A stretch of 64,000 bases of DNA from Chrysaora quinquecirrha (Eukaryota; Cnidaria; Scyphozoa; Semaeostomeae; Pelagiidae): NCBI GenBank assembly GCA_014526335.1, contig JACTAT010000037.1:10514214-10578213 (forward strand), in the 5' to 3' direction. The position numbers and the translations under genes were made by a program. The notes under the pieces were generated by a model that was given only the letters and a program-made list of their open reading frames with translations, had not been told where the DNA came from and made no database searches. Positions 42,660 to 54,237 of the stretch are shown piece by piece (position 1 is the stretch's first letter; each line of letters opens with the position of its first letter).

Positions 42660-43980
42660 TTAGCACCCCGTGTAACGTGTGTGCAGTACCGTGGGGGATG
42701 CGCAGTACTGTGGGGACTTGGGGAGTGTTTAGTACATGCAGGGCATTTTTTAAGGATTGTTAACTAGTGGGGCAGGGCAAACTTGTGAAAAGGGGCCCAA
42801 AAATTCCGGTATTCAAAAATTGGTTTAAACAATGCATAGATTCTGAACAACAATACAAATAGGTCTGTAATTATATAACATTGTTGTTTTTATAGTACAG
42901 GCATCAAGTTTGCATTCAAAATCTTTTTAACAAAGTCATGTTTCTTTTACAGCTCTCAGGGCCGCCCGACAGAAGTTTTCTAGGGGGAGGGGGTTGATCG
43001 TCTCGATTTGCCGACTAAACAAAGTCAAATTAAAAACATCCTTCTGATCCATCAAATGGGCGTAGGAAGGTACCTAAATTTTGATGGCCACGAGTAAAAT
43101 GGGAGCACTGCAGTAGAGCGTGCGCCGAATGTGCACCCTATTGGGGGTCTGGGGGCATCCCATGCTCCCCGAAAAATTTTGAAGAACACTGAAGCAAGAA
43201 TCGCTCTAATGGCCCTTCCCGAATTCTTATAATGCTGTTTTGTCGGACATTAATTGTGGAGTTTTTACAGAATTCTTATGGTCTTTTAGTGGTACAAAAC
43301 TTCAAAGTTGTAATAAAAAGCCAAACATTTTTGAACATCTGAATTCCTTACGAATCCAAAAGACTGAGACTAACGTTATTGCTTGCTAAAGAGCCTAATT
43401 GATACAGCATTGCATTCAATGTATAGATCTCATGACTTGTTTCTTTGGGGCATAGCAGCTGGAGAAACGTCAGACATTGTCAGAAAATGGAGAAAATATG
43501 GCATATTCCCATGTTCCCGAAAATTTTGATTCTATAACTTTGATCTGTGGCATCGAAATCAATTGTCGTATACTTCATATATACTTCATATTCTTCACGT
43601 AGAGAGTTAGTTAAGCGACCAAGCAACAAGAAAGCAAAATCGTCATTACACATTCAACGCCCAGTTAACACATGGTCCACAAAGAATTATTCTTTGGTGT
43701 TTAAAATTATTTCAGTCCAAAAAGGGGCCCATGTTTTGGGGCAAATAGTCTGTTTTCTTCTTCACTACTGGGGCACAAAGAGGGGCCTACTAGGGCAATT
43801 GCCCCAAAAAACCCCCTTAAAAAATGCCCTAAGTACATGTGGGGAGGCATCCCTGAGTACCGTGGCGGGTGTTTAGTACCGTTGGGGATACCATGATTTC
43901 TGTAGGGAGGCATCCTGAATACTGTGAGGGTGTTCAGTACCAGGGAGCGCCTTTTAAGTACCGTGTGTGATTAGCGTCCA
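42660..43980. repeat. Region bounded by GTACCGTGGGG-type repeats
   Basis: Several copies of (A)GTACCGTG with G-rich followers lie at 42,687-42,735 and at 43,855-43,965. The middle has no recognised gene. It may be the remains of one element with repeat-bearing ends. Confidence 0.4.
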
Positions 43981-45082
43981 GATGATAAATATTGTAATAC
44001 AGCTACTTTTTAGGACTATATGTTTCTGTAAAATGTATTTCTCTTTCCAGTTTTCTAGTGTTTTCTAGTATTTCTTTACGTTTCTGTTAGATTTACTTTG
44101 TATTTAGCACATTAGGTAATCGTATTTTCTAGGTATCTTAGTTGCGTCATGCTTTGTTAGTTGGCAGCTTTCGCTTTCGTGCCCTTTCTAACTGTTTTTC
44201 TAATGATTTTCTTTGTTTTTTTTGGGTCATTTAGTTTCTGTGCGTGGGTCATGAGGCATCTTGCGCGCTTATTAGCATGGCTCATGTGTCGCTGGCTCCT
44301 CGTTATTCAGTTGATTAGGCAGCTATAGTTATTATCATGTTTAGCTTATTCTTTTCTCTGTTTGTAACAATGCTTTGTTTTACTTCTTTGCCAATTCGGC
44401 TAGATGCTTCATTTGTGTATTTAAGTCCGCTCATTTCATCATTTTCTTCAATTTACACTTAACAGTTGAGTTCATCGGATATGATTTTGTAGTGAATTAG
44501 ACATTCTTTAGTTTAGGCCCTTCCTTATCGTTTTTAGGCCATTTCTATAACCATTCATTCATTCTGTTGTTTCACATCACTCAGCAACGCATCTCATTAT
44601 TTCGGCATCACCACGTCATTCGCTACACCCACACATGCCTGCATTACATCATCTCACCAGGTCATTCCCGCATTGCTTCTACATTGCCTTATTTGTCACA
44701 CTTTTCGATTCTCGTTGCATTTCCTTCAACATCTATTTTCCTTATTTGTGACGTTCATATTCTCAACCAACTTCCGTATTTCAACTTTAAATATCTGTGT
44801 TTCCTTGTAAATATTTAGTTCAGTAGATAGTTCAGTAGATTGTTAATACGAAACGCTCGTCTCTTTCTCTGGTCTTTCTCTGGCTCCCTGTTCCTTGCAC
44901 GTTAAATCAAGCATCAATCGACGAAAGACAGTTCCTCTGGAGTTCACAAGCAGTTAAATTAGTAAAGCGGTAACACACGCATCTGTTTTACTAAAAGTTT
45001 GTGAAAATTATATCCAAGTGTTTTACTGGTGTTATGTCTGCGGCGCTCATTAGGTGCTTGTGAAAGACCTAAATGGAGTTTG
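43981..45082. other. Intergenic, nothing recognised
   Basis: AT-rich sequence with pyrimidine-rich stretches. I see no gene or repeat that I can name. Confidence 0.4.
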
Positions 45083-47093
45083 GGCTATCTGTAAAACATG
45101 GAGTGTGGAATTATGGAGTGGAATGGTGGAGTGGAGTGGAGTGATATGGAATACGCTTATTTTAGGATGTTTTGCAATAAAAAATACATCAAAATGCTCC
45201 TCGTAGTCTTCTCAACCTATTTAACTCATAATATTGCTAAAATATGCTAACATTTTCATGAAATTACCATCCCGATCAAAACAATTGAACAAGACAGCTT
45301 AGACGCGAGTTTTTGGATGAAAAATTTGTAAAACATGGAGTGCTGGAGTGGAGTGGAATGGTCAACTGGAATGTGAAAATTAAAGGACATATGTTGAGAA
45401 AAATGTAACAAAATTTATACCAAAATCTTCCTCTTGGTCTTCTGAATTGAAATAACAGTAAACTTTATATAAATATTTTCAAAATAAACGTCTTTTCGAG
45501 TATGAAGAAAGCCCTGCCTTCTGGCATCTTCCTTCACATTTCAAGAATGCAGACAGTAGATGAAAGTCGAGCCGCAGGGCAGACATGTTGCAATTATCTC
45601 ATTAATGTAAATAAGAAGTCTTGCCAACACTTGTAGCGTTTTCGACGGGGGTTCGTACAGGATCGTACAACAAAGGCTTACTCAAGTCGGAATGCTTTGA
45701 ATATTTATATTGCATCACGAAAATAATTGAAAACAATGTCATGCACATAAACTCGATCCCATTGAAATGCAAAAGCTTTTTTTCTGTGACACGGGAAATT
45801 GATGCAGGGAATCGCTTTTGTGAACCTCGGACTGAAATATCAAAGATTTTTCAGTATTATAAAAATCTTTTTCTAGTCGAAACACAGACTTATTTTATGA
45901 TTCCCAGTAACAGAATCAAAGCGAGAATAAAACCAAATTGAGATCGCTCAAACTAGCCCCAAAGGCCCCGTGGTTTTGACGAGCAACAATCAGAAAAAAT
46001 CTCTGAAACCGCTCCTTGTATAGACTTACCCTAAGTAGTCTAAATCTTTCTTTATCCCAAGACAAATTCATAACCGAAATGTTACAGCGTAGCGGAGGAG
46101 ACAATGAGAAAAATGAATTGAGTCCATTGAGTCTCATCTCAGTTCACTTTTCTCAATGTGTCCTCTGCAGCGCCATCATATTTCTGGCATGACTTAGTGT
46201 TGGGATAAGGGAAGTTTACCCCTTGTACAAACAACATCGAAAATCCACTTTTCCTCTCAGATGTAATAAGTGCAATACATAAGTCTGTATTTCTGTTAGA
46301 AAAAGATTTTTATAATACTGAAAAAATCTTTGATATTTCAGTCCGAGGCTCAAAAGAGCGACTCCCTGCATCAATTTCCCGTGTCACAGAAAAAAAGCTT
46401 TTGCATTTCAATGGGATCGAGTTTATGTGCATGACATTGTTTTCAATTATTTTCGTGATGCAACATAAATATTCAAAGCATTCCGACTTGAGTAAGCCTT
46501 TGTTGTACGATCCTGTACGAACCCCCGTCGAAAACGCTACAAGTGTTGGCAAGACTTCTTATTTACATTAATGAGACAATTGCGACATGTCTGCCCTGCG
46601 GCTCGACTTTCATCTATTGTCTGCATTCTTGAAATTTAAAGGAAGATGCCAGAAGGCAGGGTTTTCTTCATACTCGAAAAGACGTTTATTTTGAAAATAT
46701 TTATATAAAGTTTACTGTTATTTCAATTCAGGAGACCAAGAGAAAGATTTTGGTATAAATTTTGTTACATTATTGTCAACATATGTCCTTTAATTTTCAC
46801 ATTCCAGTTGACCATTCCACTCCACTCCAGCACTCCATGTTTTACAGATTTTTCATCCAAAAACTCGCGTCTGGAAGCTGTCTTGGTTCAATTGTTTTGA
46901 TCGCGATGGTAATTTCATGAAAATGTTAGCATATTTTAGCAATATTATGAGTTAAATAGGTTGAGAAGACTACGAGGAGCATTTTGATGTATTTTTTATT
47001 GCAAAACATCCTAAAATAAGCGTATTCCATATCACTCCACTCCACTCCACCATTCCACTCCATAATTCCACACTCCATGTTTTACAGATAGCC
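45083..47093. mobile_element. 2-kb palindrome with GGAGT/GGAAT repeats
   Basis: The ends GGCTATCTGTAAAACATGG and the inverse are complementary, and the arms 45,083-45,900 and 46,279-47,093 match over most of their length. Near the ends and once inside are runs of TGGAGTGGAATGG. The spacer is about 380 bp. A frame of about 90 residues (MPTLVAFSTGVRTGSYNK...) recurs in copies on both strands, as expected for arm duplication. No domain is recognised in it. Confidence 0.8.
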
Positions 47094-48505
47094 GTCTTGC
47101 CAACACCTGTAGCGTTTTCGAAGGGGGTTCGTACGGGATCGTACAACAAAGGCTTACTCAAGTCGGAATGCTTTGAATATTTATATTGCATCACGAAAAT
47201 AATTGAAAACAATTTCTTGCTCATAAACTCGATCGGCATAGTATAAAAACCATACCCCAGGATCCAGGACCCAGGACCCCAAGTATGACCCTTATGTACT
47301 GAAAATCGAAAATGACCCTTAAGTACAAGTGGACCTTTTACTTCCGTTAGTCAAATATGGCGTATCGTATATCAGCAGACCTGTCAAACGCTTCTGATCA
47401 GTGTCAAAAGCTCTAAAGCGTACTTCCTGTTCTTTCGTGATTTTGTAATGTACTTCGACTAGAAAAAGATTCTTATAATACTGAAAAATCTTTGATATTT
47501 CAGTCCGAGGTTCACAATAGCGATTCCCTGCATCAATTTCCCGTGTCACAGAAAAAAGCTTGTGCATTTCACTGGGATCGAGTTTATGGGCCTTTGCACA
47601 CTAGAGTACTTTTCCAAATTTTAGTAGGGATTAACAAATTAACACCTTTTTTCCTAGTGTGCAAGGACTTTTTTGCATTTTCTGCTATCCATAAATTCTA
47701 GTAAGGATGAAACAGGCCGACTAATTAAATATGGGCAGCTCCCGAGCTGCCCTTATTTCTGCCAAATGTCATCACGGATTAATTTCTTGACCTGAAGCGA
47801 CATTTTCTTGCTTTTTTCATTCGTTCTCGAAACAAGATGTCGGATGAAGAGTTTTTCATGCTTTTTTATGATTGTTTTCTATTTGCTGGAGCAAAGCGGC
47901 CAGGGCAGAATGCAAAGAATGATCTTGATATTATCTGCATATGTTAGAACTTTTACACTTTTACAAATGCAACAAGCGGCATTAAGGTTCTTTATTCAAC
48001 AATATTCTGAAGAGCTAAAGTCGGAGAACTCAGATTCTGAAATTTAATTCATGTCATTCACTAAATATCGAAAATAGGCCATTTCAAAATAAATATAATT
48101 CAAGTTGATGGTGCATTGAGGGTGAAAGAAAGAAAGAATTCTTCTCAGACGTTACCGTGAACCCTATCAAATCTGTCATCAGAAATGATTGATAGAGACT
48201 ATTTCAGGGCATCAGGAATTTATGGTCGGAACTGAATAATTAGCAATTTAGCAAATTTTGGCAGAATTTTAGGTCTAGTGTGCAAAGGGCCTATGTGCAA
48301 GAAATTGTTTTCAATTATTTTCGTGATGCAATATAAATATTCAAAGCATTCCGACTTGAGTAAGCCTTTGTTGTACGATCCCGTACGAACCCCCTTCGAA
48401 AACGCTACAGGTGTTGGCAAGACTTCTTATTTACATTAATGAGATAATTGCGACATGTCTGCCCTGCAGCTCGACTTTCATCTACTGTCTGCATTCTTGA
48501 AATTT
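47094..48505. mobile_element. Second palindrome sharing the arm module
   Basis: The module TTGCCAACACCTGTAGCG, then the GGGGGTTCGTACGG segment, is direct at 47,097 and inverted at 48,290-48,424. It is the same module as at 45,618 and (inverted) about 46,560 in the palindrome to the left, so four copies exist in alternating orientation. The centre (about 47,240-47,440) is unique and contains CAGGATCCAGGACCCAGGAC. Confidence 0.7.
47589..48291. mobile_element. 703-bp MITE with TATG duplication and empty site
   Basis: The ends GGCCTTTGCACACTAGA and TCTAGTGTGCAAAGGGCC are inverted. TATG precedes (47,585-47,588) and follows (48,292-48,295), and the homologous arm at about 46,420-46,430 reads straight through with one TATG. 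An inner CCTAGTGTGCAAGG repeats the end inversely. The internal frames have no domain. Confidence 0.82.
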
Positions 48506-48529
48506 GAAGCAATTTACAGAAACGTAATA

Positions 48530-48995
48530 AAGGTACCCATTAGCCATGTTTGAAGAATGAGATCAGCTCAGATCAGCCCGAGATAAGCCTATTAGCTTGC
48601 AGCTTGCAGTGTTGAACAATCTCCACAATTGTTCCCTCTGATTCTTACTGTTTCAGGCTTTGTTCCTGCTTTCCCCCGCAATCATCATTGATCCCTATTT
48701 AGTTTAAATTTGCCCTCGCTTGTTTGTGGTAATTTCTTTTTTCCGAGTTGTTCCTTCATCTTCTTCAGTGTTTCCCTGTATGTTCCACCTTGACCCCTCT
48801 CGTTCTCATTTATTCCCGCCGATTTCCACTTCGTCCCAGTTGTACCCTCCGATTCCAAGTTTTTCCCACTTCTTTTCAGCATGTTACAATGATTCTATTC
48901 AGTTCCGTTTATTCCCACTCATTCCACGAGTTCCCAGCTTTTTGTTTGTTCCAGATTTTAGCGCATGCTGGCTAATGGCTTCCTAATGAGTTTGT
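48530..48995. mobile_element. Probable MITE with pyrimidine-rich interior
   Basis: CCATTAGCCATG on the left and CATGCTGGCTAATGG on the right are inverted. Between them is a plus strand rich in TTCCC and GTTCC words (loosely repeated every 15-25 bp). No coding region. Confidence 0.5.
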
Positions 48996-49850
48996 TGTTC
49001 AAACTCATGCCAAATTTCAAAGACTCAGAACAACTCAGAACAACCTCTTCGATTGTTTTGATTGTATGCATTTGAATTGCAATTAAAATAATTAATTAAC
49101 TCAATGATTGTTTAAATTCTGTGCACAGAGAATAGAAATTCCGATCTTATTGTTACAACATTCCTGATTCCTATCTATCTAGGTGTATTTCATCCGGTTT
49201 GCCGAAAACCCCTGCATAATGATTGAATTCTTCAAACATAAAAACGAAATCAATGAATGAATATTAAAATACAAAATTAATTAAAACACAGAATCCGTGT
49301 ATCTTAGGAATCCGTGTATCTTAGGGCCATCTAATATTCATATTTAAAACTACTCACTGATTTTGCGATTCAGGCAAAAGTGTGTGGCATTTCGCTTTCA
49401 TATTTAGTAATCAAAAATCAAAAACAGATAAGCAACTGGCTACAACAAAAATTTTACAGTCAGTATTTGTATTCTTAAAACTAAATATAATCTTTGGAAA
49501 TTTTTTGCTACGTTATCAGTCAATGTAGATTTCATAAAATGATGTTAAATATCACCGAAACTTCCTAAAGCTGTTTTCAATTTTCTGCTCAAGAAAGAAA
49601 TTGTAATTTCTCGAGAAGACAGGGGGTTTCCTACAAAAATAATGCATAGAATACTGTCTGTCAACCCATGCTGTTTTTTAATGATACCAAAGCATGCCAC
49701 TAGCCAGCATACTGTTTGAATTTTCAATGGCTTGTTTGCAGAATCACACGAGACTCCGAAGGGCTACTGCTGTTGTTAAATATAGTAGACCGGTCGCTCA
49801 AATCATATCTCGGATATTATTATCATTATTATTTTGTAACAAAGGTATTA

Positions 49851-50330
49851 CACTCTTTTTTTATAAGAACCTGATAATTTTTTCCGAGGCTCGTAGCTCT
49901 TATTTTTTGAATAATTTGAGGCTCGAATGTTCTTAATTGGGTTCTTATTTCAACGTTGATATTTCTGCAACTAAATTGTTTCTACGAACAATAAATAACA
50001 GCTGGGCACATCTTCTATATATACATTTATTTAGTAATTTCATAGTTTTGTCATGTTAAGATAAAATAAGATAAAATTCCAAAAAAAAACATTATCTTGT
50101 TTCTTATTTTTCATCCGAGGCTGGACATTGTTCTTATTTTTTTGGCAACTCGAGCCTGGTGTTCTTATACATAAGGTGTGTTCTTATAATAAAAAAGACC
50201 GCAGGCCAAGAGGGCCGCTAACCTACAAACAAATAACATCAAATTTATTCACTATAAAGTTAAGGTTAAGAATAAAAATAAGATTAATTACTAGTGACTA
50301 CGGATAAATACTGATAGATACACTCTTTTT
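49851..50330. mobile_element. MITE fragment, CACTCTTTTTTTATAAGAAC end
   Basis: The left end is identical in type to the next element. The right end is degenerate near 50,196 (GTTCTTATAATAAAAAAG). Inner words GGCTCG and TTCTTATTTTT recur. Confidence 0.55.
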
Positions 50331-51002
50331 TATAAGAACCAGGAAATTTTGATCGTAGCTGGCTGTTCTTAATTTTTTTCTGTTTTTGAGCCTGAAATGT
50401 TCTTCATCTGTTCTTAATTCCTTGGTTACTTGGAAAGCTATATTTTTCAAGGAATGTCTGGGGTGGTAGTAGGTTAGCGTAAAAATGAAGCATTCTTGTC
50501 TATTTGTGTTTGTGTTGGCTTAAAATTTACGTTCAGTCTTACTGTCGTACTTTCATATGTAGGGACCCGTCATTATTTATGACCGGGTGGGGGCTGAAGA
50601 GAAAATGGCGGGTTAACTGAAAAATATTGATTGCATTGGGTGGGGTAATAAAACTGCCTTCAACATAAAGGTATATTCTATCGCAAAACCAAATTCATTT
50701 AAGCAATTAAGCCATCGATATTAAAATTACGCTTCGCGAAATGTCCATGCTTTGAGGGAATTAATTGCAGCTATTATCCTATTACCAAAAAAGTGCGAGG
50801 GTAGGGTTATTTTTCTGCTTTCCAGTTATGGGGTAAAGAAAATTTTAGACCAAAAATTGGTGGTGTAAAATTTTCTTGATGGTACAAAATACTTTCTCTT
50901 CGGCCCCTTAGCTGATATTCTTGGTGCTTTCGAAAAGGCCTTAAAATCTGGCCAAAATCCAGGCTCGTGTTCTTATAAAATTGTTCTTATAAAAAAATAG
51001 TG
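50331..51002. mobile_element. MITE with TA duplication
   Basis: The ends CACTCTTTTTTATAAGAACC and GTTCTTATAAAAAAATAGTG are inverted, with TA on both sides (50,329-50,330 and 51,003-51,004). The interior is non-coding with a GTTCTTAT word repeated. TA duplication suggests Tc1/mariner mobilisation. Confidence 0.65.
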
Positions 51003-54000
51003 TAATAAGCTACTGTAATCTTCATAGTATTAATAATGTTCAAGAGAAAAATAATAATACGTGAGCTAATTTTCCCAAATATGTAAATATAAAACTAGTT
51101 GACATTCAATTTTTAAACGTTTTGCTTTCGCTTTATCAGTACTTTGCTTACCAACTTAAGTGAAATCAAATTTTTCACATAATCTTTAATCTTTTGGGAA
51201 AAAAATTTGTTTGAAGTCAGTTTATTTTTTGCTCGTTTTGCAATTCTTTGTTATTCCTCTGATAAACGCCGCCCTATATTAAACGCCACACTGAAAAGTT
51301 TGATTTTGGAATAAACACGCTTTTAAGGGCAAAAACGGTATTCTTAAGGCAAAAAGTGCAAAGTTAAAATAACGTAACTAAAGCAACTTTTGTGTCTATA
51401 AGAGGTCCAACAATAAGAAACTTGTTGAATTGCCCGAGCGAAGTTTCTTATAAGAAAACTGTTTGTAAATTACTTACAATTGGGAAAGAAAGTTCAAATT
51501 TTCAAATATAGCTCTTCTTTCGTTCAAAAATTTGGCATAACATAAGGAAATGGATCTCGTCCCCCAGTATTATATTATTAAAAGTATTCCAGTATTTGCA
51601 GTATCTTTCAGATGTTACTATAAGAGGAGGAGGTGCTTGTAGGGCGTGTAATTTTCCACCTTCACTCTACTTAGGCCTATATGCTCCTTGCACAGAAAGG
51701 GTGAATTTTAGTGTCCAAACGACATTTGTACCATTTTAGGAAAAATTCAAAGTCCTTTTAGAAGGTGAGTCTTTCAGGCAATCTTTGATGCTTAGACTAT
51801 TGTTGAAATGACATATACATCGTATCGAACCATCCGAGATATGTCTATTTTTCATTTTCAGAAAATATGTCATTCAGGTAATCTTGGACAAAATATTTGG
51901 AAAAAGGCCTCTTAAAAAAAAGGAATCTTGCTTATTCAAGGGATCCTATTCTACAGTAATTCCAAAACTCTCTTAACCATAATATACAGGGTGTTCCAAA
52001 AAAAGGAACCCGGTAAAGAAACCATAATCGAGCCGTAAAAATTTAATTTTCCAGCATGAAATTTGGTACGCATATTTTTAAAGTAATGAGAATTATGCCG
52101 ACATCGATTTGCTTTACTTCATGAATGACCCTAGAATGAAGCAAAACTTTTGACACAATTATTTTTCAGTGAACACAAAGAACGCAAGACAGAGTCAAAT
52201 GTGTACTTCAAAAAAGCACAACTCACGATAAACAATTTTTTAAACAATTTTGTCCGTCTAAATCAATTATTTTTCAAACCCTTGGTTATATCAATAAACC
52301 CTTGCTGTAACTTATTGCAGCAACAGAAATCCTCAATTGCATGAAATGCGCATACAATTTGAACACATGCTGTTTTTTGTTAAATAATAATAAAATACAT
52401 GCATAAGCATGTTTAGCAAAAATATATAATGGTCTAATACCAACCCTCGCTTTGCGCCGCAGACCATGGCCATCTATTGCGCCCCCAGTACATCTATCTG
52501 AGCTTTGTATATTCATTTATTCTTTCTATAACTTTTGGTATATTTTGTGTATTCTTGTTTTGGTATATAGCCTCGTACTGACTCATCAGCTGATCCCCAT
52601 ATAAAGCATTTCGGGGCTAAGATCAGTATGCTTTGTTTACATATGGGTGCCCCATTGTTCCAGCGTACAGGAACAATGCCAGTATTATGAGGCCTCTCCA
52701 TCCAAATATGTGCATATGGTTTGTTATTATTCTATTCATGCATATTGAATATAAAGCCATGAAAATCTAGATTGATCTATACGCCCCTGCGATCTGCGCT
52801 GCATAAAATTATGATATAAGTTTCAGTTATGAAGAGTCGACTCGGTTGAATTTTCAAGTATATCAATCATAAGAAATCACCTATATTGTTTTACTGTTAT
52901 ATACAAAAACGTGTTATTTTTATATAAAAAAACGTGTAGTTGACCTATTACTGAGACCCTGGCTACTGGCGTTAAACCCAATTTCACCCTCATTTTGAAG
53001 ATAAGTCATCTGAAGTTGAGTCAAATTACAGAAGTGTAAGTGTGAGTTACCTAAAAGTGTAACAAGCAATTCTTGCAGCTACAAAGAAGTGCAGTTGTAT
53101 GGTATATTAACATGGATATCATATGTTGTAATTGTCAAAATAGAGGGATGAAGTTGTGTAGATATATATTTTGCGAGACGAGTTTCTCGTGTTACTAGTA
53201 CACTCTCTACCCTACAATAAATCTATATCTAAATCTTTCGAATATGTTGTATAAAATCTATACAACATATTCGATTTATCAGTATTATTTTTGTTGCAAA
53301 GCTGGGTTATTTGATGTTCGAGTTATCCGGAGGTCAAGTTACTAGGAGTTTAGTGTATACGCATTTTTTATAAAGAAGTGCTTTATAAGGAAGGTAGTTC
53401 TCGCCGCATGGTCAAAAATTAAGGAATTTCTAGTACTGGATGTAGGACCTAACACTAAGACTACTAAGGAATATGCAAAATGAAATATTTGAATCCAAGC
53501 GTTTTGTATTATGTATTTCAACCACAATTAGCAATGGAAAGCATACAGGGGTTTATAGCAAACACAGATACATGGCAAACGTGTGTTGTGTGTTTTCGGC
53601 CAAATTTTGGGAAACAGAATTACAATATACCCAATGAAGTTTGTCCATCGCAAAAATTATGCATCTTAAGCCCCGGCCAAATGACTAAATTTTTCGCTCG
53701 ATTTTTCAATATACATTTCGGCTTCGAAATTCTAGCGAAGTATAGTGTTCTGGCCAAACGGCTTAACAATCCATATTATACTACAAATTTCGCACTTATT
53801 TATCTAGTGAGACAATAAAGGCGCATGAAGAGGAAGAATGAACGATTTTAACGCGCTTCTTTACGAAGTACCCCGAAGTACCTATGCGTGCGCGAACAAT
53901 ACGAAAACCCAGATACTGGCCAAATGAAATCTAGTTGTTTGGTCGGGGCTTTAAATCACTTGAGACAGAATTTCTACCGCTCGCAAGTGGCTGCTTGTTC

Positions 54001-54237
54001 AATTCCCGAGTTCTCTGTTTGTTCTGCAATTTTAATTTTGTCCTTAATTTCAGAAAATTAAATTTAGTTGTTGCTGTTGCTCTTGCTTTCAATTCAATTT
54101 CAGTAGAAAATTGTCAAAAAATTGTCTGATGGTGGTGTGATTTTAGCACTAAATAAAGGCACATTTCTACTTCAGCAGTAACATAATGGGCCTTTGAGAA
54201 AGCTTATTTAATCAGCTGGATAATATTCATTTGAACA
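51003..54237. other. Intergenic upstream of RAB3GAP2-like gene
   Basis: Mostly unrecognised AT-rich sequence. At 51,987 the words CAGGGTGTTCCAAAAAAAGG resemble a transposon end, without a partner. A short perfect hairpin around TTGTATAAAATCTATACAAC lies at about 53,246-53,270. No gene is supported. Confidence 0.4.

Noticed and set aside
42660..43980. LTR retrotransposon bounded by GTACCGTG repeats
   Set aside because: The two ends are not clean direct repeats and there is no primer site, gag or pol between them.
45621..45941. 106-residue frame repeated in the 45-48 kb palindromes
   Set aside because: Repetition follows from arm duplication; copies are truncated or shifted and no domain is visible.
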